A stretch of DNA of 64,000 nucleotides from contig JBMHBP010000025.1 of the NCBI GenBank assembly GCA_049890295.1, positions 26,548 through 90,547 of the forward strand, read 5' to 3'. The notes under the pieces were generated by a model, which had not been told where the DNA came from, did not search any database, and saw only the letters and a program-made list of their open reading frames with translations. The position numbers were made by a program, and so were the translations under genes. This DNA is from GCA-2862585 sp049890295 (GTDB taxonomy: Bacteria > Bacteroidota > Bacteroidia > Flavobacteriales > UBA7312). Positions 34,835-44,100 of the stretch are shown one piece after another; position 1 is the stretch's first letter, and every line of letters starts with the position of its first letter.

Positions 34835-36301
34835 ATGGGAATTATTCGTAACCAGAGCATAAAAAATTCAATCAATCTTTACCTAGGTGTAATTATTGGG
34901 GCCATCAATACCATTTTAGTTTTTCCATTTGTGTTTGAAGAACATCCTGAATATTGGGGATTATTACAATTGTTAGTATCTTATTCTGTAGTTTTTTCGT
35001 CTTTTTCACATTTTGGCTCACCCCAAATTCTTATTCGATACTTTCCTTTTTTCAAGATTAAAGAAAAACTCGTTTCCTTTACGTTGATACTGACACTTTT
35101 GGGTTTTTTGTTATTTCTTCTTTTCTTTTTTTGTTTCAAAACATACTTATTAGAATCGATTGCTAACCCATTACTATCTGAATACAATATACTTCTGGTA
35201 GTTTTAGTTTTTAGCATGGTATTTTTTGATGTTTTTAATAGCCTCTCTCGCTCTTATTTAGATTCCACAACGCCAATTTTTTTAAATGATGTTTTTTTAA
35301 GGATTATTACTCTAGTATTATTAGTTTGTTATCACTATTCAATAATTGATTTTAAACAATTTATTTATTTCTATTCATATGCCTATTTTTTAAAGTTAGT
35401 TGTATTAGTTGTCATACAATATTTTAAGCAGCGAATTGGCATGTACTTAATTTGGGATAAAGAAAGTAGGAGGGAGTTGATAAAGTATGGTTTGTATGTC
35501 ATTTTAGGATCTGGAGCAGCTATCTTAGTTTCAAGAGTTGATATCATTATGATAGAACATTTTTTAGACTTGAAATCTGTGGCTTTTTATGGCTTAGCCT
35601 TTTTTATAGGAAGTGTTATCAAAGTTCCTGCCAGGTCATTAACATCTATTTCAACCCCCTTAATTGCAAAAGCTTTTAAAGATAGCAATACAGAAAAGGT
35701 AAAGGAAATATTTCAAAAAACATCCATAAATCTGTTCATCATTAGTATGCTTATGTTTCTTGTTATTTGGCTAAACATAGACGACATACTAATGATTTTG
35801 CCAGAAAAATTTCGAGCAGGTAAATTCGTGGTTTTATTTATTGGTTTATCTCAGGTAGTAAATCTAGCTTGCGGATTAAATGGCCTTATTATTATAAATT
35901 CTAATTATTACAGAAAAGACCTTATTTTTAATTTAATTTTGCTTGTTCTGGTGATTTCAACTAATTTACTTCTTATACCAATCTATGGTATTGATGGAGC
36001 TGCTTTAGCCAGTTTAATTTCTATTATCTTACATAATATATTGAAGTTGTTTTTTATTTATTTCAAAATGAATATTCAACCTTTTAGTATTCAAACTATA
36101 AAGGTTATTTTACTTTCTGGGTTAATTTTCATCTGTTTAAATTTTTTACCAGCCATTGAAAATAACTTTTTATCTATTGCAATAAAATCTACAGCAATCT
36201 TATTGCTTTATGTTTCCTCAGTGTTAGGGTTTAAGTTATCGTCAGATATAAATGATTATTACTCACAATTAAAGTCTAAATTCAATGAATTATTACGTTG
36301 A
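34835..36301 (+). CDS. Wzx-type polysaccharide flippase (MOP superfamily)
   Basis: This 488-aa membrane protein has about 12-14 hydrophobic segments and no other domain. Order and sequence fit the oligosaccharidyl-lipid flippases that move undecaprenyl-linked repeat units across the inner membrane. Examples are the N-terminal NSINLYLGVIIGAINTILVFP and the central GAAILVSRVDIIMIEHFLDLKSVAFYG. The downstream gene begins 17 bp before its stop, so the two are coupled. A promoter is predicted right at the start codon, separating it from the preceding glycosyltransferase. The substrate is unknown; the nearby nonulosonic acid genes suggest an acidic glycan. Confidence 0.87.
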   Translation: MGIIRNQSIKNSINLYLGVIIGAINTILVFPFVFEEHPEYWGLLQLLVSYSVVFSSFSHFGSPQILIRYFPFFKIKEKLVSFTLILTLLGFLLFLLFFFCFKTYLLESIANPLLSEYNILLVVLVFSMVFFDVFNSLSRSYLDSTTPIFLNDVFLRIITLVLLVCYHYSIIDFKQFIYFYSYAYFLKLVVLVVIQYFKQRIGMYLIWDKESRRELIKYGLYVILGSGAAILVSRVDIIMIEHFLDLKSVAFYGLAFFIGSVIKVPARSLTSISTPLIAKAFKDSNTEKVKEIFQKTSINLFIISMLMFLVIWLNIDDILMILPEKFRAGKFVVLFIGLSQVVNLACGLNGLIIINSNYYRKDLIFNLILLVLVISTNLLLIPIYGIDGAALASLISIILHNILKLFFIYFKMNIQPFSIQTIKVILLSGLIFICLNFLPAIENNFLSIAIKSTAILLLYVSSVLGFKLSSDINDYYSQLKSKFNELLR

Positions 36302-37934
36302 TGGAAATTTTACATTAGAAGAGTTTAAATTTAAAAAGGAAGATCAATTGTATTCTTCGGTTTACAGTTCTTCACTTGATTATCTCAAGATGATAGAATT
36401 AGATACCCAAACCCATCAACTTATTGCCCAAAACACCTTCAAATCAGTAGCATTAGTCTATAATAATTTACATTCTATCTTTTCAAGATTTGAAAGTATT
36501 CATCATTTTAATCCGTGGTTTTTAGAGCATTTTCGACTCTATTTTAATTATCGAAACAGCCAATTGAAAATGGCTAGTATATCACTTTTTTTAAATGATT
36601 TTCCAGAGGGAAAAGTGATTACAAGTAATTTGGATGTTAAACGCATGTATTCTGAAGAAAGAGTGCTATTTATCAAAAAAAGAAAGGCAAAATCTAACGC
36701 TTTTAAAACTATTTTTTCTGAATTAAAAAAAATTCTATTTTCTAAGAAGCCAAATTTTAACGATAGTGAAGTTTTAGTTTTTAAGTCAAAACGTTCGTCT
36801 TTTGGTAAGTTAGGATTAAGCTATCAATTTTTTTCGTCAAGGAATATACTAGATTTAGATTCTAATGATAAAAATAATTATGATTCAGATTACGTCTTAA
36901 AAAAATACCTTTTGTCCTTTGGCTGGATAAAAGATATTAGTCAGCTCATACAATCCTTTAGAATGTTGGTGGCTCAACTTAAAAGTACTATTTCTAAACG
37001 TCCTGAAAGTGATGATATAATACATAGATTTATTGGTCAACTAAGCAGTCAATACCTCTATTTTTTAAGATATAGATCCTTTTGTAAATTTTTTGAAAAC
37101 CACCCCACAAAAGCAATTATTTTAGATGATGAAAATAGCCCTCAGCTTAAGGTTGTTCAGTACGCAGCAAAACAACATGGTGTAAGAGTGTATGCTTATC
37201 AGCATGGAACAATTCACTCCTTACATCCTGCCTATATGTATGGAGAGTATACTCACAAGCCGAAATTGGCTGATACTACCTTTTTATGGGGAGAATATTT
37301 TGAGCGTTTATTACTCAAAAATGGTGGTTATTGCATGTCTGATTTATCTATAAGCGGAAAAATAAGCAACTCTCATAAGCCGATACTGAGTAAAAAAATC
37401 AAAAGCGATAAAAAAGTGGTCTTATTTGCTACTCAACCTCAAAGAGATCCATTGTTGAGAAAGAAGCAAATTTATGACGTAATGCATGCCTTGAATAGTC
37501 ATTCAGACACCTATCAATTAGTGATACGTCCACATCCTAATGAAAAAGATGATGATTATTTTCAAGATATTGCTAAAGAATGTGGTTATAATCAATTGAT
37601 TATTGATAGAATATCTGACCTACATTCACATTTTGAGTTTTGTTCAGTTATGATTACTAGTTTTTCAACGGTTGGTACTGAGTTTATTCCTTATTACAAG
37701 CCAATGATTATTCTAGATTATTTACAACAAGATCTGATTGGATATATTAAAAAAGGAGTAGCTATTGGAGTTAGAAATAGACAGGACCTTGTAGATGTAT
37801 TTTCAAAAAGTATGGACATTGACAAATCATCATACGATGCCTTTATCAATGACTATTTTTATCAATTGGATAATAAAGCAGAACAAAGAATTATTGATAA
37901 AATTTGTGATGATTTTAATCTACAAAATGACTGA
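36285..37934 (+). CDS. Putative GT-B-like surface glycan transferase, family not recognised
   Basis: I cannot place this 549-aa soluble protein in a named family. The C-terminal half looks like a GT-B fold. AYQHGTIHS is near residue 305, a Rossmann-like start KVVLFATQPQ near 380, VIRPHPNEKD near 410, and a loop TSFSTVGTEFIPYYKPMIILD near 460. The HP and STxGxE patterns recur in capsule transferases, CDP-glycerol-type transferases and sialyltransferase-like proteins. The N-terminal half has no recognisable motif. It is coupled to the flippase gene by a 17-bp overlap. Its last 20 bp overlap the convergent phosphatase gene of the nonulosonic acid operon. Transfer of a sialic-acid-like sugar is a guess. 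Confidence 0.7.
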   Translation: MNYYVDGNFTLEEFKFKKEDQLYSSVYSSSLDYLKMIELDTQTHQLIAQNTFKSVALVYNNLHSIFSRFESIHHFNPWFLEHFRLYFNYRNSQLKMASISLFLNDFPEGKVITSNLDVKRMYSEERVLFIKKRKAKSNAFKTIFSELKKILFSKKPNFNDSEVLVFKSKRSSFGKLGLSYQFFSSRNILDLDSNDKNNYDSDYVLKKYLLSFGWIKDISQLIQSFRMLVAQLKSTISKRPESDDIIHRFIGQLSSQYLYFLRYRSFCKFFENHPTKAIILDDENSPQLKVVQYAAKQHGVRVYAYQHGTIHSLHPAYMYGEYTHKPKLADTTFLWGEYFERLLLKNGGYCMSDLSISGKISNSHKPILSKKIKSDKKVVLFATQPQRDPLLRKKQIYDVMHALNSHSDTYQLVIRPHPNEKDDDYFQDIAKECGYNQLIIDRISDLHSHFEFCSVMITSFSTVGTEFIPYYKPMIILDYLQQDLIGYIKKGVAIGVRNRQDLVDVFSKSMDIDKSSYDAFINDYFYQLDNKAEQRIIDKICDDFNLQND

Positions 37935-38415
37935 CAGTAGCATCCCAAAGTCCCAATTTATTTAATAGGGCTTCAACAAATTTTCTAAATGCACCATGAC
38001 CACCATTTGTATTTAATACCAGATCCACTTTATCTTTGATATATTCCGGAGCATTGTTTGGAGTGGCTGAAAAACCAACTGATTTTAGTAGATGTATATC
38101 ATTGATGTCGTCGCCAATAAATGCTACATTTTCTAATTTAATATTTAGCTCATTACAAAGAGCTTTGGCACAGCTAAGTTTGTCTTTAACACCTAAAAAT
38201 ACATGTTTGATATTTAATTTTTTAGCTCTATTGACAACCATTACGTTATCTTCTCCAGTCATAATTGCTAGAGGGATGTGATTGTGTTTAAGAAACAAAA
38301 CACCTGCACTATCTGATGTATTAAATTTTTTTGTCTCATTTCCTTGTGAATCGTAATACATGCCACCATCTGTCCAAACACCATCTATATCGGTAATAAT
38401 TAATTCTATTTTCAT
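37915..38415 (-). CDS. KdsC-like HAD phosphatase
   Basis: This 166-aa HAD-superfamily phosphatase is of the short KdsC type without a cap domain. Motif I is TDIDGVWTDGG, with Asp9 as nucleophile and Asp11 as acid/base. Motif II Thr is in AIMTGED, and motifs III/IV are KDKLSCAKAL and FIGDDINDIHLL. KdsC removes phosphate from KDO 8-phosphate, and paralogs next to neuB genes act on 9-phosphorylated nonulosonic acids. The 4-bp overlap with the NeuB-family gene makes the latter more likely. No kdsA or kdsB lies nearby. Confidence 0.88.
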   Translation of the reverse strand: MKIELIITDIDGVWTDGGMYYDSQGNETKKFNTSDSAGVLFLKHNHIPLAIMTGEDNVMVVNRAKKLNIKHVFLGVKDKLSCAKALCNELNIKLENVAFIGDDINDIHLLKSVGFSATPNNAPEYIKDKVDLVLNTNGGHGAFRKFVEALLNKLGLWDATVSHFVD

Positions 38416-39446
38416 ACAAGCATATTTGAATAAATGAGTTCATTTTTGGGAATGTCACAATTTACTTTTTTACCTATTAATTGTTCTTTTTCAGACCATT
38501 TATAGCCATCGCCAGGACTTAGTAAATGTATGTCATTATTAGTAATTATATCTCCTTTGCTTAGAGATTTGTTAGTTGCGATTGAACGTTCTAATTTCAA
38601 TTGGGCATTTTTAACGTCATCACAAATATGAATTTCTTTTTTTCCCAGAGATAAATCCAATAACCTTAAATCTCTAACCATTCTAAAAATACCGTCTGGT
38701 CCTAATGAACCAATCTGATCGGTACCTTTCATTGTTCTATCCAATGTGATGTGTTTTTCAATAATTTTTGCCCCCATGCTTACCGCAGCTATAGGAACAG
38801 TTATACCGATTGTATGATCTGAGTATCCAATTATATAATTTGAGTAATTTTCTATGAGATAGGTTATGGTATTTAAATTAACGTTTTTTGGTTCAGTTGG
38901 GTACTGAGAGACACAGTGTAAAATAGATATATCATTGTGATACTTTGATATAACCCTTATGGCCTGATCGAGTTCTTTCTTGCCGGCCATTCCTGTGGAA
39001 ATGATGATGGGTATTTTTGTTTCGGCTAAAGCTTCTAATAATGGGAGGTTGGTTAAATCCCTACTGGCTACTTTTAATTTGTCAGGTGTAAAATAATTGA
39101 GTATCGATAAGCAACTAGGAGCACATAATGTTTCTACAAAGTCTAAATTTTTAGTTTTGGCATACTTATAGATTTCATAATGTTGACTATCGTCTAATTC
39201 TAAAAATTCTCGATGTTCACCATAGGTGGGAGCGAAGGAGTTTTTGTTCAGGTAAGGGCGTTTCATTTGAGAATCAGATAGTTCGTAGCTTAAATCTCTT
39301 TTAGTGAGTTTTACGGCATTCATTATGGGCAACTCAATATTGAATAATTTATCAATTACTGGTTGGCTAACTACGTCAATAATCTGTTTTGCAATTTCCA
39401 CATTTCCATTGTGGTTTTGTCCTATTTCTCCAATTATGTAAGTCAT
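38412..39446 (-). CDS. NeuB-family nonulosonic acid synthase
   Basis: This 344-aa enzyme belongs to the family that condenses phosphoenolpyruvate with an N-acetyl-hexosamine to form sialic, legionaminic or pseudaminic acid. It starts IIGEIGQNHNGNVEIAK. It continues with NSFAPTYGEHREFLEL, FVETLCAPSCL, STGMAGKKELD, LHCVSQYPTEP, GYSDHTIG and IEKHITLDRTMKGTD, and ends in a SAF/antifreeze-like domain (SIATNKSLSKGDII to KNELIYSNML). The part after the first motif is longer than in E. coli NeuB, which replaces the usual GADAVKFQ stretch. The exact product cannot be told. It is coupled at both ends to its neighbours. Confidence 0.88.
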   Translation of the reverse strand: MTYIIGEIGQNHNGNVEIAKQIIDVVSQPVIDKLFNIELPIMNAVKLTKRDLSYELSDSQMKRPYLNKNSFAPTYGEHREFLELDDSQHYEIYKYAKTKNLDFVETLCAPSCLSILNYFTPDKLKVASRDLTNLPLLEALAETKIPIIISTGMAGKKELDQAIRVISKYHNDISILHCVSQYPTEPKNVNLNTITYLIENYSNYIIGYSDHTIGITVPIAAVSMGAKIIEKHITLDRTMKGTDQIGSLGPDGIFRMVRDLRLLDLSLGKKEIHICDDVKNAQLKLERSIATNKSLSKGDIITNNDIHLLSPGDGYKWSEKEQLIGKKVNCDIPKNELIYSNMLV

Positions 39447-40183
39447 TATTTACTGTTGTTTGCTATGGATTTTTGCATTTGCTTTAAAAGAATAGGGTCA
39501 ATTAGTGTGAGTAATTTATCCACTTCAAAATCATCAAAATTATTGAAATAATTTTGATACAGTTTTTTCATTTCTAAAAAATCACTTTCCGTATCAACGG
39601 TTAGTCTTATATTTTTTGAGGCTCTAATGCTATCTGTTACTGCTAATTGTTTAATTGAATATAATTTTGGATGAGTATGAATATAGTTAGTGACATGTTC
39701 TAGATATAAACTATTATTAGTTTTATTTTCAATACTTTGAAGTGATTTTAAACTAACTAGTTCACCAAAAATACCCCAATGCGTTATAATACTCGGATGC
39801 TCATTAATGTAGTGAGACACATAATCATATTTTTGGTTGGCAAAAGGAATTAGTTCTTTGACGAATTTTAGTGATAAGAATGGGTTATCAGAACATATTC
39901 TTACTAGATGTGTAAATTGATATTTTTGGGCTGTATCAATAAATCTTGATAAAACATTGTTTTCACTTCCTGTAAAGTATAAAACGTTATGTTTTTTTGC
40001 TATGTCTACAATTTTAGAATCTGATTCACTTTTAGTAGTAGCTACAACAATTGGTAGTGAGAGTTGTTTTAGTTTTTTTATTTGTATATCTAGAATAGTG
40101 TCAGTTTGATAAAAGGGTTTCAGAATCTTATTTGGAAGTCGCTGAGACCCACTTCTTGCTTGAATAATTATTCCAATTTTCAT
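39446..40183 (-). CDS. CMP-sugar-synthetase-like nucleotidyltransferase (SpsF/NeuA-like)
   Basis: This 245-aa nucleotidyltransferase is related to SpsF and acylneuraminate cytidylyltransferases. The N-terminal nucleotide-binding signature is IIIQARSGSQRLPNKIL. VVATTKSESD, NNVLSRF and VRICSDNPFLSL follow, the last carrying the metal-binding Asp, and then LTVDTESDFLEM. The ATG at 40183, 13 bp after the galE stop, begins the signature directly. An upstream in-frame ATG at 40234 would lie inside galE and is rejected. With the NeuB and KdsC neighbours it would activate the nonulosonic acid with CTP. Use of another nucleotide is not excluded. Confidence 0.82.
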   Translation of the reverse strand: MKIGIIIQARSGSQRLPNKILKPFYQTDTILDIQIKKLKQLSLPIVVATTKSESDSKIVDIAKKHNVLYFTGSENNVLSRFIDTAQKYQFTHLVRICSDNPFLSLKFVKELIPFANQKYDYVSHYINEHPSIITHWGIFGELVSLKSLQSIENKTNNSLYLEHVTNYIHTHPKLYSIKQLAVTDSIRASKNIRLTVDTESDFLEMKKLYQNYFNNFDDFEVDKLLTLIDPILLKQMQKSIANNSK

Positions 40184-40196
40184 GTATTGGGTACTT

Positions 40197-41195
40197 TTAA
40201 ATTTTATGTTTTTGTTGTTCCCAATGCCAAGCACTTTTTATAGCATCATCTATACTTAATTTAGCTTTCCATTTCAGTTCACTAACACATTGTGTAATAT
40301 CAGAATAAATTTGTTCAATATCACCCTCACGTCGGGGGCCTATTTTAATATTTAGTTTTTGTTGTGTACTTTTTTCAAATGATTTGATAACTTCTAAAAC
40401 GCTCAGACCTTTACCTGTACCTATGTTAAAAATATGTTTGCCGTGATGTTTTATCAAATAATTAAGTGATTTAACATGTGCATTTGCTAGATCCACAACA
40501 TGAATATAGTCTCGAATACAAGTTCCATCTGGGGTATTGTAATCATTACCAAAGACAGTCACTTTTTCTCTTTTTCCAATGGCAGTTTCTGTAATGATTG
40601 GGACTAAATTATTGGCTTTATCTAACGAACAATCGCCAATAAGACCACTTTCATGGGTGCCAATAGGGTTGAAGTATCTTAAAGAAATACTATTGATGCT
40701 GTTTTTTTGCAAAATTTCTTCACAACGTTGTTTACTTTCCCCATACGGTGAGGCCGCTTTTTTAAAGGGAGCCGATTCACTTACTGGTAACTTATTTGGT
40801 GACCCGTAAACTGTACAAGAAGAAGAAAAAATAAGATTATTAAGCTGGTGTTTTTGCATCAGCTTTAAGACAGTTTCTAAAGATCCGATGTTATTTTGGA
40901 AGTATTTTTTTGGGTTTTGTACCGATTCTTCAACTGATTTGTATGCGGCAAAATGAATAACACCTTCTATTCCATTTTCATGTTCAAAAACCGCATTCAT
41001 TTGTTTTTCATCACAACAGTTGATGTTATAAAACTTAAAACTTGTTCCACAAATTTTTTCAGCTCCTCGTATATTGGAGATGGATGAATTACTTAAATTA
41101 TCAACTATTACAGGATTGAACTGATTGTTGTATAAATCAACAATAGTGTGAGAGCCTATGTAGCCTGCTCCTCCTGTAATAAGAATTTTTTTCAT
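40197..41195 (-). CDS. galE: UDP-glucose 4-epimerase
   Basis: GalE interconverts UDP-glucose and UDP-galactose (some forms also the N-acetyl sugars) using bound NAD. The 332-aa product has the Rossmann motif GGAGYIGS near residue 8 and the SDR catalytic pair in SPYGESK (Tyr and Lys). Other typical motifs are SSSCTVYG, LRYFNPIGTH, DGTCIRDYIHVVDLA and FNIGTGKGLSVLEVI. It begins 2 bp after the stop of the M1 peptidase gene and is followed by the nucleotidyltransferase. It likely supplies a precursor for the surface glycan. Confidence 0.94.
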   Translation of the reverse strand: MKKILITGGAGYIGSHTIVDLYNNQFNPVIVDNLSNSSISNIRGAEKICGTSFKFYNINCCDEKQMNAVFEHENGIEGVIHFAAYKSVEESVQNPKKYFQNNIGSLETVLKLMQKHQLNNLIFSSSCTVYGSPNKLPVSESAPFKKAASPYGESKQRCEEILQKNSINSISLRYFNPIGTHESGLIGDCSLDKANNLVPIITETAIGKREKVTVFGNDYNTPDGTCIRDYIHVVDLANAHVKSLNYLIKHHGKHIFNIGTGKGLSVLEVIKSFEKSTQQKLNIKIGPRREGDIEQIYSDITQCVSELKWKAKLSIDDAIKSAWHWEQQKHKI

Positions 41196-41197
41196 GA

Positions 41198-44100
41198 TTA
41201 AAATGCTCTTCCTATACCTACTATGAAACGATTAGTTTGAAATGCGTCCTCATCACTATTAGGATATTTATTGAGGAACATTGGTAAATCTAATCGTATC
41301 GTAAATGGCCTTATCATTTGTAAATCTCCCCAATCATTAAGTGTATAAGCAAAACCAATTCCTGCATCAGATCTAATGTCTGAAAAGCTTTCACTTATTG
41401 TTTTAGCTGTAATTGTTGTCGTATTTATTAGACCCGCATCAGCGAAAAGATAGGTTTTAAAATTTCTGATATTTAGGGGTAATAATTTTTGAAATTCTAA
41501 CTCAAAACTTACTGAGGCTCCACTTTCTCCACGGTAAGTTTCAACATAATTGCCCTCATTATTAATAGCAGGGGCTATGTATCCTGTGTAGCCTCTTAGA
41601 TTTAGACCACCTCCCATGTGAAAGTGATTGGTTGTTTCACCAATTTCTAACCACTCTGATGATATATATCCCGATGATCTAGTAAATTTATTTTCCATCA
41701 ATTCTTCAGAGTTAGCACCTGACATGTATAATCTGGACTCGTTAGCCCAATTTGTTCCTGTACCATATTGAGCGAAAGCTCTTGAGTTAAATCCAATCTT
41801 TCCTATTTTACTTTTATGAACTGATGAAAATATAATTTTAGAGTAATCGTAATCACTTCCGACTGCTGAACTCGATAATTTGAAGGAGAGCTTACCTTTT
41901 CCATTATTATATTTATAATTATAATCCCAACCCATTGAGGCTATATTATTGAACTTATCTTGTTCCCAAACGTTATAATTAGTGTATTCTAAGTCATAAT
42001 TACTTTGTCGATACATACTTTTTAAAGAAATGTAAAATGTGTTTTTCTTAGAGTAATCTTTTTTCTCAAGATATATCTTGTTAAGATTCAAGCCATCTAG
42101 GTAACGGCTATGAAGTGTTACTAATGAGTTTTTACTCCATTTGTCAAGTCCAGTTGAGTAGTTAAATCGATATGATATGGGGTTATATTCTTTAGATATT
42201 GCTTCGTTGATATCTCCTTGTAATAAGCCAGTGTTGAACCACAAGGTAGAATTTATTTTATGGTGGTAATTTAAATAACTACCATTAAAATGCCATCCTA
42301 ATTTTACACCGTCAAAATCATTCCACCAGATGTCTGGTCGATTGTTTAGGTTATAAGTGGTCCAATTTGGCAAGTTCCAAATTTTAGAATCGAAACTGAC
42401 ATCTACTGGCATTTGACTAATATTATCTAGCATGTATTTATCAGCTAATCGTTTGCTTGGGTCTATTTCAACATAATCTATTCCTGATGGAATATTTACT
42501 GTAGCTGTGTATTGTGGGTATAGTTTTCCCCATGCATGCCATTTGTTAAGAATTTGAGCCTCTGTTTTTTTAACAAACCAATTGTTTGGTATATGAAACT
42601 TATGCTCTTTACCATTGTTAGCTATTACACTAAAATCTATTGGCATTTGCATTTCTCCCTTTCTTTCAAAAGTTATTTGGTATTCATTGTCATTTACTTC
42701 TTTGATATTTTTAATGCTGTAATCAATAGTCTTACTTGTTTCGAGCCACTGGTCAAAAAACCAATTCAAATCAACTTCTGTATGTTCTATGATAGCTGTT
42801 CTGAAATCATCAAAATAGGGGTGTGCCATTTTCCACTTTTCAAAGTAATGTTTCATAGCATCTAAGAAAAGGTCTTCACCCAAAACATATTCTAAATTGA
42901 ATAGCATGGCAGCAGTTTTGTAGTAAACATGTCGATAACCACCTCCATGTCCAATAGCACTATTAAACTCATGTGAGTGAGTATTTAGGGCAGGGTCATT
43001 ATATTTGGTAGCATCCCTTATGTATGAATAATACACTCTTGAGTCAATTGCTTTAACTCGTTTAGTAAAACGCTTAGCATATTTTGAATTTGGTTCTTCT
43101 CTGACCAAATAATCTCCATCGATTTTTTTCAAAGCCCAAGCAGTTAAAAATTGCGTAAATCCTTCATCTAGTGCTGCTCTGTATGTTTCGTTGGAGCCAA
43201 CCATTGCATAAAACCATTGGTGACCGATTTCATGTGCTAATAACCCTCTGTATTTCGGGTCGCTGCCCCCATCTAGTGTAATCATTGGATATTCCATACC
43301 ATCACGGGCGTCTGCAACAATAATTTTGTTGTATTGATACATGCCTATATCTTCTGAAAATATTTGAATGACTTTGGCAGCAAAGTCGGCTGCATTTTGC
43401 CATTTAGAAGCGTGAGGTTCTTGAACTAGAGAAATGGCTCGAATGCCATTCCACTCTACTTCACCAATTCTGTAAGTTGGATCGGCAGTAAAAGCAAAGT
43501 CGTGAACATTTTCAGCATGATAAATCCATGTTTTTCTGGAAAGACTATCATAAGGAATTATGATACTAGGGCTAGAGTTCCAAGGTTTATCAGCAAAATT
43601 TTTAATGTCTAACTTTTTTCTTAAACTTTCTGGCATGACTTCTTCTTTGTTTTGTAAAGCCCCAGTTGCTTCTACTACATAATTAGATGCAAAAGTTAAT
43701 TCGACATCAAATGTTCCAAAATCGCCATAAAATTCTTTTCCTACATGTTGATCAGTTGTCCATCCGAACTTCTTGTCATAAACAGCTATTCTAGGATACC
43801 AAAGAACTCCATCGTAATGCTTGTTTCCGAAAGCATTGAAAGTTTTCATTCTTCTTCTAAGCGAGCCTGTATCAAAATAAGTGTTGAAATCCATTTCAAT
43901 AGTAATACTTTCTCCACTTCTTAGTGGTTGATTCAATTCTATTCTTAATATGGTATTGTCAAGCAATGTGTCCACTGTTTCATTGTTAACTTTAATAGAG
44001 TTAATGACAGTTCCTAAACCTTCTTTTTCATACCTTCCATACTCTATATTTTGGTTATTTTGTTTGTGTAATTCAGAACAATATGAATTTGGAGTAAAGG

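Noticed and set aside
37915..38415. True KdsC in KDO synthesis
   Set aside because: It overlaps a NeuB-family gene and no kdsA, kdsB or kdsD is close, so a nonulosonic acid 9-phosphate phosphatase is more likely.
40184..40234. Upstream start of the SpsF/NeuA-like gene
   Set aside because: It lies inside the galE 3' end, and the nucleotide-binding signature begins right after the ATG at 40183.
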